From Morchella semilibera (taxonomy: Eukaryota; Ascomycota; Pezizomycetes; Pezizales; Morchellaceae): a DNA stretch of 64,000 bases. Positions 1 through 10,385 of this stretch are shown here, piece after piece. The first letter of the stretch is position 1. Each line of letters opens with the position of its first letter. Position numbers and translations under genes: made by a program. Location of the stretch: contig WBVU01000008.1 in NCBI GenBank assembly GCA_009192285.1, positions 124,001 to 188,000 of the forward strand, written 5' to 3'. A model generated the notes under the pieces. It had not been told where the DNA came from. It did not search any database and saw only the letters and a list, made by a program, of their open reading frames with translations.

Positions 1-541
1 ACCCACTATATGCATGTAGCGAGGAAAAAAGACGGCTCAATCCGGGAGTGGCAAACGCTCGGCTTAATGTACTGGGACAGACTACGATAGATGGTGTGTC
101 GGACTGTATATCTGTGTGTATGAAATCATGGAGCATCACTCGACGCCAAGAACTCTCCTTTCCGAGGTTATGCAGGTACGGGGCACGCACCGATGCCAAG
201 CCACCAAGCACCTAATCCCGCAATGACGAACGGGGCCGGGCTGAGCAGGGTGAATAGAGTCTTTTATCCACGGGCGTTCGAGCGTTGCAATGAGAAATCG
301 AGGTAGAAGAGCTAGGGCCCTGGCACATACATGCAGCTTGCATGAGAACTTGGTCTAAATAAGTAATATCTCAATATCAGGCGGGGTGAGTTGGGAAGTA
401 TAGGTTGGGGTTGAGAAGCGGAGGTAGAGAAAGATCAACACCACAATCATTTCAACCTCAACCCCATCCAACCTTAACCGTGCTCTCGCTATTGAGGATT
501 TCCGATCTAGAACTATACCTTTCTTCCTATAATCACATACA
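1..541. other. Non-coding stretch upstream of the transposase gene
   Basis: No coding region is supported here. Near 220-240 it carries a short sequence, GAACGGGGCCGGGCTG, that recurs at about 48750 inside a TIR element, so part of it is probably a decayed copy of that element. I could not find a terminal inverted repeat that would fix the left end of the neighbouring transposon. Confidence 0.4.
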
Positions 542-1606
542 ATGAGTAGAAATATTCTTGAAGAGGTTCCTGTCCAGCATCGGGAGATACTACAAAGGTC
601 CAGACCCGAGTTGATGTTCCTCTATCTGACAGAAACTCTTTTCTTCTGTCAAGCTCCTAGAAAGTGTCGCATCGATTTCTCTACTTTGACCGACCATGAA
701 TTTGTCCACTTTACCCGATTCAGCTCATACGACATTGTCTCAATATCTACTCTACTTCGGCTACCCAAAAAGTTCACTATTCCTGCTGGTTCCCCTTTTA
801 CCGGTCAAGAAGCCCTCTTCCTACTTTGCGCTCGTCTTGCTTGGCCAACCCGTTTGGAAACCATGCAATACATGTTTGGATATCATTATACCGCAATATC
901 TCAATGTGTAAACTGGATTTTACAGTTTATTTTACAACATTGGGACTTCCTTTTGACAAACTTCGATTCAGGCCATTTGTCACCCAACCGTCTACAACAC
1001 TTTGCACAAAAAATCAGAGAGAAGGGTGCTCCTCTAGATAAATGTTGGGGATTTATCGACTGTACTATACGGAAAATATGCCGACCATCTAAATGGCAGC
1101 GTGACTGTTATAATGGCTATAAACATATGCACGCTCTTAAATATTCAGCTGTCAAGTGTCCAGATGGTCTCATTTATCATTTATATGGTCCATTGGAGGG
1201 AAAAAGAAACGACAATTCGCTTTTATATGAGAGTGGGCTTCTGGATCGCTGCTATAAGCATGCAAATAGTTATTACATGTTTGGTGACCCCGCATACCCT
1301 CTCTCGACGGTCCTACTATCTCCTTTTAGTCATTTGGTACGTGATTCGACCGAAGATGAAAAATGGTTCAACAAAAGTATGAGTGCATGTAGAGAAGCGG
1401 TAGAATGGGGATTTGCAGATGTGTTAAGACTGTGGACATCATTAGACTTTTCTTCAACTCAACGTCTATTTAATTCTCCTGTTGCAACTCAGTATCGCGT
1501 TGCAGTACTGCTTACAAATATTCATATTTGTCTTTACGGCTCAGAAACTACTTTATATTTTGATTGCGCTCCACCGTTACTGAAGGACTATTTAAAATGT
1601 ACTTAA
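542..1606 (+). CDS. PIF/Harbinger-type DDE transposase (DDE_Tnp_4 family)
   Basis: This single-exon reading frame of 354 residues would catalyse cut-and-paste transposition in the nucleus. The DDE superfamily 4 pattern is complete. The first aspartate is in GFIDCT (D173) and is followed by YNGYKHMHALKYSAV and the GKRNDNSLL segment. The second is in MFGDPAYPL (D249). The glutamate is in REAVEWGF (E288). An N-terminal helical region (TGQEALFLLCARLAWP, residues about 85-105) is typical of the family. The start is the first ATG after an upstream stop, and nothing interrupts the frame, so it may be functional. A convergent gene starts 116 bp past the stop codon, as in two-gene Harbinger elements. 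I could not identify the element's terminal inverted repeats. Confidence 0.88.
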   Translation: MSRNILEEVPVQHREILQRSRPELMFLYLTETLFFCQAPRKCRIDFSTLTDHEFVHFTRFSSYDIVSISTLLRLPKKFTIPAGSPFTGQEALFLLCARLAWPTRLETMQYMFGYHYTAISQCVNWILQFILQHWDFLLTNFDSGHLSPNRLQHFAQKIREKGAPLDKCWGFIDCTIRKICRPSKWQRDCYNGYKHMHALKYSAVKCPDGLIYHLYGPLEGKRNDNSLLYESGLLDRCYKHANSYYMFGDPAYPLSTVLLSPFSHLVRDSTEDEKWFNKSMSACREAVEWGFADVLRLWTSLDFSSTQRLFNSPVATQYRVAVLLTNIHICLYGSETTLYFDCAPPLLKDYLKCT

Positions 1607-1721
1607 ATCATTATCCCCTTATATCCTTCAAGTTTAAAATTTCAAGTATATTCCTCAACAAGCCTCTGATCTCATCCCTATATTCCACCTCCCGTTCATG
1701 GTATGATTGTGTCAATTGTTC

Positions 1722-2338
1722 CTATAACGCTGGTAATGCAGTTGATGGAATGCTTCGTCCGTGTCTATTAGAAGTAGTTGAGCTCGTTGGAGGAGGAGAA
1801 ACCGCTGTTTCAATTGGTGCACTTAACTGTGAATTGCCGAATTTATTTTCTTCCATAAGTACTACCCGTCCATTATCCAATCTCCTGATTTTCCTCAGTA
1901 AACTTGAAGAATATGGACGGGATCTTCTTTTCCTTTGTGAGTTAACTGATTCAACCTCCACCTGTGAAGAAGAATTTAAACAAGCAATAGAAACCCGTCC
2001 TTCAAGGGCTGACTGCCGAATGATTGTAGCTCTGTCTCGTTCTTCATCCCTATTTTTTTCTTTTTCAAGTCGCTCCTGTTCTTTCCCCCCATTTACCCTC
2101 CGTATATCATGTTGAAGAAACTCCAAAGTAGAGGCAATACCGTTTGCTAACTACTGAATATATTAGTAGAGAGTTTTATAAAGATACCAGTAAAGGTTAT
2201 TACCATATCGTGTGAAAACAAAAAATCCCTGATTTTGTGGGCTCTTTTGGCAATCTTTCCGCATCTTTTAGGCTCCCCCAACAGCTCGTTCACCTCTTTA
2301 AAAGTCATGAACTCTTTAAAAGCTATCAATTCCTTCAT
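1722..2338 (-). CDS. Probable Harbinger companion protein (Myb/SANT-like partner), C-terminal part
   Basis: Harbinger elements need a second DNA-binding protein that helps the transposase bind and enter the nucleus, and this gene sits where that gene is expected, convergent with the transposase. I read two exons on the minus strand, 2338-2204 and 2150-1722, joined in phase by a 53-bp intron (GTAATA..TAG, with a CTACTAAT branch site). The product of about 187 residues is highly charged. Residues 60-85 are rich in Glu/Lys/Arg (EQERLEKEKNRDEERDRA) and likely form a coiled coil; a basic stretch QRKRRSR follows. Upstream, at about 2340-2480, another minus frame encodes a related-looking basic segment (KTKRANLIKSDLAASHIASL) that would join only with a one-base frameshift. 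The true N terminus is therefore either broken or in a missed exon. No family domain is identifiable with certainty. Confidence 0.5.
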
Positions 2339-3430
2339 CTCGTCCCCAAGAGGAGATCATCATTGACGGTGTGGGAGGCGACCAGCGAAGCTATATGCGA
2401 TGCGGCTAGATCCGATTTGATTAGATTAGCGCGCTTAGTCTTGCCATAAGTGTAGTTACGTCGCGTGGCGAGAAGAGCATAGGCTCAGCTTTCTTTTATT
2501 TATTTTTGCATCGTGAGTACGCTTGTTCATCTATCCAAAACTCCTCTACACATACACAAGCCTACAACGGAGCGAATTCACAAGTTACCACAAGGAGGTC
2601 TGGCGGTTTGCTGAAAGTAAATGCTTACCGCAATACCTGTAGCAAGGTCTAGCTAGACCACTCTTGTACTATGTACTGACTCCCCTCTTATATTAACGCA
2701 AGACATATCCGCTGCAATAGTCAACATCACCCTTGGTAAGTAAGTACACGACCGAGAATACCTTAGACAGTGTTTTAATTATCGGACTCGTGAATTTATA
2801 TTAGCCGTTATTTTATAGATACCTGTTTATCTATTATGATCTTTCTGTCCTTTCATTATTATACTTTTGTTTCTTAAAGGAATTAATTACATTACCCGTA
2901 GCCTATACAAGCCCCAACCATCCTGGTGAAGTATGAGGTCAATATGTTGCCGAGTTGAGGAAGGATGTGTGGAAGCGCGCCCTTCATGGAGGTGTGAGGA
3001 TGACTCTCGGCTGCTCTCGGAATAGGAGCGAAAACAGGGAACTATGGGGAATCTTACCACTGGTACAAATCACAGAATGGGTCCAACTCTATCACGGGTC
3101 ATAGAACAGGCCAAGATGTTTGTTTGGGGATTCCCCGACATCTAGATTGGGGTGTGGCCCAGTCACTTCGCCATTGGATGTTACAGAGGAAAAGGCTGCT
3201 TAGCCACTGCATATAACTCCTCTCTTGGGAAGTCGGGGAATCTGCATGTTTCAACCGCCCAAGACATAGCGCGGGGTATTCCTCGCGCCAAACCCCGTCG
3301 ATGGTTTCCTCCTGCACCCACAGTGTTCATCCAAGATCGCCCTCACTGTTGCAATTGGCGCTTCACGGCCCATCACTCGCTCTATCCCTCCATCGGGTTC
3401 TATCCCTCCATCGGGTAATACCCCTCCATA
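2339..3430. other. Non-coding stretch
   Basis: Apart from a possible upstream exon of the transposon companion gene (2340-2480, minus strand), I see no supported gene or RNA. Short frames near 3100-3420 overlap each other on both strands and show no recognisable protein. A 15-bp direct duplication (CTATCCCTCCATCGG) lies at about 3380-3412. Confidence 0.4.
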
Positions 3431-3553
3431 CTCGTACTTTCCTGGCGTTTGTAAAGGGGACCACGATTGCGTACAATACTAGATTTTGGGCTTGGCGCGT
3501 ATTTGTATGGCATGCAATAGCGGTCACTCTCACAAACGTCAGGAACATACGGG
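3431..3553. mobile_element. Small TIR element, TA-CTCG family (copy 1)
   Basis: This is a 123-bp element without coding capacity. Its ends are inverted repeats of about 22 bp (left CTCGTACTTTCCTGGCGTTT, right its near-complement) and it is flanked by TA on both sides (3429-3430 and 3554-3555). Copies of nearly the same length and the same CTCG ends lie at 12350, 53429 and 61555. The inner right arm contains GTATGGCATGCAATAGCGG, which is also in the 53.4-kb and 61.6-kb copies. The TA flanks suggest a Tc1/mariner-type MITE. Confidence 0.75.
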
Positions 3554-3628
3554 TAGTGTTCAAAGAGTCCACAGTGACCGCACAGGGCATTATTATTAAT
3601 GCGGTTCCCTGGTTGGAGCTGGTGGGGT

Positions 3629-3697
3629 AGAGGTATGGTGCGGGTCCTATTGGCTGGAGCAGCCACCTAAACCCTGTTTTTAGGCCCCTGTTTCTAC
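3629..3697. repeat. Solo end of the long-TIR element found at 21.4 kb
   Basis: About 70 bp match the terminal inverted repeat of the element at 21399-21638, including CCTATTGGCTGG, AGCCACCTAAACCCTG and TTTTTAGGCCCCTGTTTC. The second end is missing, so this is a truncated copy. Confidence 0.65.
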
Positions 3698-3719
3698 ATA
3701 TGTACTAGGGTGTCGCAAA

Positions 3720-3790
3720 AAGTGATCAGAATCTGATAAGGCAAACACACGCATTCACAACAACATTCACTTATCAGATTCTGATCACTT
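3720..3790. mobile_element. 71-bp hairpin element, GTGATCAG family (copy 1)
   Basis: Two perfect 21-bp arms, each containing GTGATCAGAATCTGATAAG, surround a spacer of about 29 bp. The left arm is itself partly palindromic (TGATCA, AGAATCTGAT). Related copies are at 14739-14784 and 26951-27020. It has no coding capacity and could fold into a near-perfect hairpin. Confidence 0.7.
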
Positions 3791-4172
3791 ACCCACCCGA
3801 GTACAATAATTTTGCCCACCGCTGGATAAGGTGCCGATCGGCACAGCTACCCAGATCGATAGCCGCCAGGTCCGATTGGAAAGTCAACTATTTCGTGTTA
3901 CCATCCATCCATATTGACTGCCTGAATTTATTGGGGTGTATGGTAAACCCCAGGCCGCAAGGAAACAAATAATTATCTAGCTACAATCAGAATCTAGCAA
4001 TATATGTGATTTCGTACGCTTGCTGGGTGGGATATATATACTCTTCTGGCCGTGCCGCCTGGAATTGCCCACCTACATAGCCCTGGACGGTGAGTGCATG
4101 GAATGTGCAGTGATCGAGTGTCCAATGTTTCAGAGGGTTGGAGTTGATATGGGGGGGGCGGGGGCGGAAGGT

Positions 4173-4185
4173 GGCTATATAATAG
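4173..4185 (+). promoter_or_regulatory. TATA-like box of the kinase gene
   Basis: The sequence CTATATAATAG lies about 90 bp before the ATG at 4269 and just after a G-rich tract (GGGGGGGCGGGGGCGG). Spacing and sequence fit a core promoter, but no transcription start is shown. Confidence 0.4.
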
Positions 4186-4268
4186 TACACCGTACAGGGA
4201 CTTAACTTTTATATATCGAGTCATCATACATCTCTGCTCCGATCAATATCTCTTTACCCCTACCCGCC

Positions 4269-6484
4269 ATGTACGTCTACACCGGCAATTTTACCTACTG
4301 TGAATACGCTCAGGAAGAGCTCTTCACACTGGTCCTCCCCCGCTCTTTCAACCTAGGTGACCCCGCCCTCGCCTACTGGCACTGGACCATCTCTGGCAGC
4401 GGGCAGCGCAACCAGCCCAGCTTCATGCGCGGCCTCATCGACTCCGTCACCCCCTCTGCCCACACCACAACATTAACGCTCTTTGACAACTCCTATTACC
4501 ACCTCACACTAATTCTTCCCCACCCCCAGCCTCCCAGCACCCTCCTCATGATTTTCACCAGCCGAAACGGCACCTTCAGCATCGGTACCCAGCTAACGCT
4601 ACGCCATGCTGACGACGGCCTCGACCTCTGCCGAGTCTACACCGGTGCGCTGACCTACTTCGAATATGCGCTTGCTGTGCCAATCGTGTTTGTGTTGCCA
4701 AGTGGCAAGTGGGGGGCGGGTGAGAGGATTGGGGCCTACTGGCAGTGGACGGTGGATGGGAAGGGCGTAAGGAAGGTGGTCGTGGACAATCAGGGCAGTG
4801 TGAGTAAGTTTGTGGAGGAGGGGGAGGAGAGGTGGGTAGAGTGTTTTGCGGAGTTGTATTATAGCTTTGTCGGTGTGGTGAGAGGAGAGGGTGAGGAAGA
4901 GGGGGGGGAGGAGGTGTGCTTGACAATGTGGAATCAGAGCAGGACGGATAGGAGTTTGGAGGTGGTGGGGAGGTTGCGGTACGTGGGGGTAGGGGGGAAG
5001 GTTTGTAGAACTCCCCTCCTATGCGTATACATATTTGAAGAGATACAGAGAGATGGGAGGCTGTCATGGTATATTTCCATTCAGGTTATATATCTCCAGT
5101 CACTCAACATACTCTTCATCATATTCATATTCTGTATTTTTATATACTCCTTTAATTCCCCACTAACCGCCCCATCCGGCCCCCCCTTTAGACCCCCGAT
5201 CCTCTCAGCCCACCCTCTGGCTCCAGCTCCAGCTCCAACTCCACCTCCATACACCCACTCTCCAAGATCAACCCCTCCACCTTCCACCTCACAACCACCT
5301 TCCACCCCCACTCCGTCACGCACCCACCGCCCACGCAGGCACCCTCCCCACATCACCCCTCCACCCCACAACAATCCCAAGCTGGCACCTGGACCGACAC
5401 TCGACTCATTGGCTCCGGCGGCTTCGGCAGTGTCAGTCTACAAACGTGTAGCGACCGCGAGGGCCAGCTCCGTGCTGTGAAAAAGCTCCCGCTGGGGATG
5501 CGCGGTATTGACTATCACCGCGAGCTGAGGGCATTGACGTTGTTATCTGATGTACGTATGAGCCTTTTTCTGTGGAGAACGAGACCGAGACTCACGCGGG
5601 CGGGGGAAGGGGGATAGAGAGCGGACCTATTCATAAAGTTCCTCGGCTGGTACGAGAATACGGATTTCGTTTACATAGCGATGGAATACCTACACCATGG
5701 CGACCTAGCACAGTACATCCAGACCAATCCCGCCGGAGCGTCCACCAATGCCCGCCCAGTAACCATACAGCTGCTTTACAGCCTCGAGATCTTGCACAAG
5801 CGCAAGATCTGCCATCGGGACCTCAAGCCACCCGTATCTTCCCCCCCCCCCCTCTCCAATCTTTCCCTCCCACCCGTATCTCCCCACCCCCTGCAATCTT
5901 TCCCTCCCACCCGTATCTCACACGTACTAACCCGCACCTCCACCCGTGTGTGGATCGCGATACGGCAGAATGTCCTCCTCGTGGCCCTAGATCCAATCCG
6001 CGTCAAAATCACCGATTTTGGCATCTCCAAACAAATGGCCGGCACCCAGCTCCGCACGCACTGCGGGACAACAGGCTATATCGCTCCAGAGATCATGGGG
6101 TTTCTGCCGCGCTCGGGCGGGGACTACACAAATGCGGTGGATATGTGGGCGCTTGGCACAATACTGCATGAGTTGCTTGTTGGCGTGATCCCTTTTGCTG
6201 AGGAGGAGGAGGAGCGGGATGAGGATGAGGAGGAAACCATGGCGACTGAGAGTGTGGTGTGGATGAGGCAGGTGAATAGCTATATGCTGCATAGGTATTG
6301 CAGTGGGTCGATGCCGTTCCCGGAGGAGATGTTGATACAGAGAGGAGTGGGAAGTGAGGCAAGAGAAGTGGTGAGGGGGTTGATGGTGCCGGAGCCGGGG
6401 AAGCGGTGGGGGGTGGAGACTGCGCTGGCGAGTACGTGGTTGGCGGGGGGGAGGGCGGGGGCGCCGGAGGGGGAGGGATTGTAA
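4269..6484 (+). CDS. Serine/threonine protein kinase with a duplicated N-terminal module
   Basis: I read four exons, 4269-5000, 5192-5551, 5618-5833 and 5969-6484, all joined in phase 0, giving about 607 residues. The kinase domain (about 312-600) is complete. It has a glycine loop GSGGFGSV (from G318), lysine K341 in AVKKL, E355, hinge MEYLHHGDL, catalytic CHRDLKP (D432), TDFG (D452), and GYIAPE before DMWALG. The ATG follows a TATA-like box. Residues 1-120 and 121-240 are tandem copies of one beta-rich module, each starting around YTG..TY.EYA (Y4 and Y124) and containing YWHWT or YWQWT. I do not recognise this module; it could play the part an FHA domain plays in Chk2-like kinases. A Ser/Pro-rich linker (about 245-310) joins the parts. 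The catalytic half resembles the second kinase at 23.3-24.6 kb. Exon borders are inferred; the first intron could instead begin a few bases upstream. Confidence 0.8.
5834..5968 (+). repeat. Kinase intron 3, with repeated splice-donor-like units
   Basis: This 135-bp intron separates the HRDLKP motif from the DFG motif. It has a good branch site (CGTACTAACC) and ends in GCAG. The 5' splice junction CCACCCGTATCT occurs three times, at its true place and twice more within the intron, each followed by C-rich sequence and CAATCTTTCC. The intron therefore contains a tandem duplication of its own donor region. Confidence 0.7.
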
Positions 6485-8224
6485 GCCGGGTAAGAAGGTC
6501 GGCCGATCAGGATAGGCACACGCGGCGCTTGGCCCGTGGATTTGCTCATGGATTGGATGGTGAAGGTGTAGGTAGTGCGTGCTGGTAAATGTCTGGCCTG
6601 GAACGGCTATCTCTGTATCTTCTGGGGCATGTACATACAGCTTATCCTACATATCTCAATCCAAATATATTATAGATGGCCCTACGAAAAGGCAAACAAC
6701 CCCGTCCCCGCCAGAAAAGTCCCGCACATAGCAACACACACACAAACAATATTACAATTAACGACGGGGAGGACGACGGGCTGATGGCTTAGGTTAGGGC
6801 TACAACTCTATCGAGAAATTTACCTTTTGCGGTCGTGTCGCTTGGGTTGATGTGTTTTCTTTCTTTCATTAAGACATAAAATAACAATCTGCTCGGTGGA
6901 AGAGCTGGCAGGTGGTGGGGGGGTGTTTAGGGGAGCCCTGCATACAGCGGTTGCCCACGGGACACAGCCGGTGACCTGCGATCCAGCGTTGAATGTAGCT
7001 GTTTTTTTTTCTTTGCTGCTAAACACGGTGAGGAGCGGGGTGGTATATTGTAATGAAACTAATCACCGCCATTTTTGTTTTCTAGTGCCATCTCGATACC
7101 CGGGACGGGGTGAGATACACTCTGCCTACCTAAGTACCTAGGTATGCGGGCTGTCAAAAATAATAGGGCGACAGGCCTAGGCTTCAGCGCAACAAACTCC
7201 CAAATATGACTAACCAGCAAGGCAAAACAAAGTAAATATTAATAAATACTAGAGGCTCTAAATACACCCGTATTCGGCGTTGGGTTCACTAGTTGTGTGG
7301 TGTGGGTGAGTGTCGCAGTGCTCGCTAAGCCCAGTCTCCCCGGAATCCGCAATATTAAGAGGCCAATTCCTAGCCAATTTCTTTACCCATCTTGACTAGA
7401 GCCAATAGATCAAAGCCAAGATACGACTTTACACCCTACAGTCTATCTTCTTTTACAGGGCTCACCTGGAGTTCTGAGCCAGAAAACCCGAGATAATCCC
7501 ATGTACACCGACCGCACCCTCTCTTAGCGTATATACCCGTAACGGGCTTTACAGAATGGTGGCGACCCCAGCGCCGGGTGTTGGTTGGAAGGCCATTTCA
7601 CAGCTGCCGGGAACCAATCGGCTTCTTGCGGAGTCTGTGCGGAGTTAGTAGTGTGTCCAGTCATTGGCTTCCCGCCCATTACCGTGCTTTCGGCTTCATG
7701 TATGCGGCGCGGACCCCCGTCGGGCTTTGAAGTGCGGTTGGTTGTTTAATGTTGGGAAACGGCGGAGAGAAGGCTTTGTGGCGGTATATGTATATATTAA
7801 ATACAGGTCTCAACGACATGCGGTGTTTTTATTTTCAGAAGAGATTGTTGGTTCTGTACGTCAGGGAATAGGTGCTTCCGCTGAAGTTCAGGCCCTGTTA
7901 GTGGGTGGAATGCAATGTCCCTACCAAATAAGAGGGAGTCTACTATGTACTAGATTACATCGGCTTTCGCACCTTCTCGGAACCTGATTGGTTGAGAGTG
8001 ACCGGGGGGTATTGACTAAGCACGACACATTAAAACCTGTGAATTGAATTGCATTACAGGGCAATAAACTGGCGGGAATTGGAGAAGAGGGGGCCGAAGA
8101 CTACCATATGAAACGCCTAGCTGGCGGGAACGGGAACTGGGAGGAGAGGCGGAGGGGGAGAAGGAGGGGCTGAAGGCCCTCACAACTACATGTACGTACG
8201 TACCGTGGAGAGAGGATTTAATTG
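6485..8224. other. Non-coding stretch
   Basis: The first part is presumably the 3' untranslated region of the kinase gene. The remainder has only short overlapping frames with no family resemblance. I see no RNA gene and no clear inverted-repeat element. Confidence 0.4.
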
Positions 8225-8291
8225 TACCGCTGTTCCCTAAAACTTACACAACTCGCGGTCGCGAGGTGGTAACCCCTAGTAGTTTTGTACG
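8225..8291. repeat. Dispersed repeat with CTCGCGGTCGCGAG core (copy 1)
   Basis: The segment has TACCGCTGTTCCCT followed by ACAACTCGCGGTCGCG and AACCCCTAGTAG. The same order of motifs occurs at 54.2-54.33 kb, and in reverse orientation at 12.03 and 12.7 kb. This copy has only one of the GCTGTTCC units that are tandemly amplified at 54.1 kb. Confidence 0.55.
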
Positions 8292-8574
8292 GTATCGGGG
8301 CTGGAGTGGTTCATTTTTTTATTTTCAAAAGGTGCGTGATAGGTTGGAGTTGAGGGGATTTGGGGGGGGGGGGTGGTATTGGGATCATGAGAGATCACTC
8401 GCATTGTGACCTCTATCTACCTATTTTTTTTTTTGTATTTATAGAGGCTGTAGCAAAGTTAACCTCACTATCGAGACAGCGCAGGCCCCCCCGGTCGGTC
8501 CAAACAAGGAACAAACAATACTAGAGCAAAAGAAGCAGACGATAAACAATACTAAGATTGAAAAGACCAACAGA

Positions 8575-9225
8575 ATGGACAACTACGTGACGGGAAAGGT
8601 ACCGCCGAGAAGAGAAGAACGGCCGCTGTCGCTAGAGAAAGTGCCGCTGTCGATAGAAGAACGACACCACCAGAAGAACGACCGCCAGCGGGGGAGGACC
8701 GCCGAGAGCAGAAGAAGAGGTACCACGAACAGAAGAAGGGCCACCTTCATAAGGAGAAGGACCGCGAGGGGAGGGGAAGTACCGCCATCACCAGAAGAAG
8801 GGCTGGCACCACCAGGGGAACGACCGCCGAGAGAGAAGAAGTACCGCCACGAGAAGAAGAAGTGCCGCCGCCACCAGAAAAAGAACCGCCGAGACTCCGG
8901 GGAGCTGGGAAGCACCGTCAACACCAGGAAGCGCGCCGTCACCGGAAGACGAACAGTCGAAGGGGGAAGAAACGCCACCGCTACCAGGAGACGGACCGCC
9001 GAGAGCAGAAGAAGTAGCGCCGTCACAAGGCGGACTGCCACCACCGGTAGAGCGACCTCCGCCAACAGAAGAAGGACCGCCGGCACCAGGAGAGGAGCCA
9101 CCGATACCCTGAGGGCGGCCTTCGATCCTGCGAGGTGTTGGAGGGACTGTCGTCACCGAGTTACCACCGAGACTTCGGGTGGGACCGTCGAGACGGCGAG
9201 GGGGACCATTTGGCCGTATGTATGA
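8575..9225 (+). repeat. Degenerate 21-bp minisatellite, open in several frames
   Basis: About 25-30 imperfect 21-bp units (type ACCGCC-GAGAGCAGAAGAAG) fill 8599-9130. Because 21 is a multiple of three, the plus strand is open for 216 codons from the ATG at 8575 and reads as seven-residue units such as VPPRREE, VPLSIEE, VPPSPEE, then Arg/Thr-rich heptads such as RTAESRR after a register change. The minus strand is also open for over 170 codons (8583-9101 and 8788-9309), reading as Gly/Ser/Pro heptads. Simultaneous opening in several frames is what a 3n-period repeat gives by chance, so I treat it as a minisatellite. The plus-strand frame could still be a low-complexity protein. Confidence 0.6.
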
Positions 9226-10179
9226 TGTATAAAAAAGTAAATAACGACCATTTGTGCGTTGAGAAGGACTGCCGACGCTCCGGGGCAGCTCTTCTGTAAT
9301 CCGATGCATCGCGGGGGCGCTAGGTACTGCTTATTCGTGGTGCAGGGGTCGATGGCCATTGGTTGCCAGGTTCGGTGCGGACTGTGATATAATTTTCGGG
9401 GGGGTGTGTGGTGGGAGCGTGGGGTGGCGGCGCAAGAATATACGGAACCCGCGTTGCGCGGAGTAGTCTGGCACCCATCGCCTAGGGGACAGCTTGCTGT
9501 TCTCCGGTGTGAGGAACTAGTTGGGTGCACGGGCTGTATGAGAGGTTGTAGAGTGGCCAAAGACTGGGTTGCATCTGTCGGGAATGAACCCGCAGCATGA
9601 CGGAGAGCATGCGCTATGCTGATATTAATAGGTGTAGAGACAATCTCCTATTCTTGTTAAAGTCAAGACATTATCTCGGGGCTGGGGGGTGGTACCTTAG
9701 AGCGCGAGATCTGGATCTGCTAGTGTCTGCCCGGGGTTGCTTGACGGAGGTGGTGTTGAGCGTCGAGAGGTCGCCTGTGGTGATGGAGGTAATTCTTGCG
9801 GTGTGCGGATCCGCAGCGGGGTATCTGAGGCGTAGTCGGAGAGGGCAGCGCTCGTTACTCTTCGACTTGTCAAGCATTTTGGAGGGGTGATTTTGAAACA
9901 AAAAAAAATGGTATTGGGACGGGGGGGGGGGGTATTTATTTCCAGGTCTGGAGAGGCGAGTACAAGTGATATAATCTCCCTTCCGGCACGACTAGTAGTA
10001 ACTGGGGATTTTCTACAGCCGAGAGCATCTCCGTTGAGGGTTAGGTTTACTGCCAAGGAGATGTGAATTTCAGTTCTGGTAGCGAGGCTGATCGATCTCG
10101 CTTATCGGTACCGCATCTGTGCATACTGAGGGAACGCTGTTGCGACGCGGGGTGGTGGCGGGATGGAAAAGGCAGCAGC
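9226..10179. other. Non-coding stretch
   Basis: Frames here overlap in opposite directions and encode nothing recognisable. A run of 14 G residues lies near 9920. Confidence 0.4.
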
Positions 10180-10385
10180 TATGGCGGATCTACTCATAGA
10201 GGGTGAGCGGGAGTACTCCACCCCCAAAAATGCTATTGGCTGATGGCCACTAAACCCAAGTGATGGCAACCGAGAAAGGACCCGTAGTTCCTTAGATAGG
10301 ATTAGTTTAACACTATTACAGGCCCCCAACCAATTTCAGGGTGGATATGTACTCCCGCTCACCCTCTATGAGTAGATCCGCCATA
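10180..10385. mobile_element. 206-bp TIR element with ~45-bp arms
   Basis: The left end TATGGCGGATCTACTCATAG continuing into AGGGTGAGCGGGAGTAC is repeated inverted at the right end with only a three-base difference near the inner edge of the arms. The interior of about 115 bp has no coding capacity. Sequence similarity extends to the outermost TATGG/CCATA, so the element may end in TA. No second copy was seen in this window. Confidence 0.7.

Noticed and set aside
1564-2115. 183-codon plus-strand frame after the transposase
   Set aside because: It is antisense to the companion gene, whose minus-strand frame has a matching intron and charged composition.
4576-5067. 163-codon proline/serine-rich minus-strand frame
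   Set aside because: It is antisense to the kinase exon 1 and reflects the skewed base composition there.
8788-9309. Gly/Ser/Pro-rich minus-strand frame of 173 codons
   Set aside because: It is the other-strand reading of the 21-bp minisatellite; 3n-period repeats stay open by chance.
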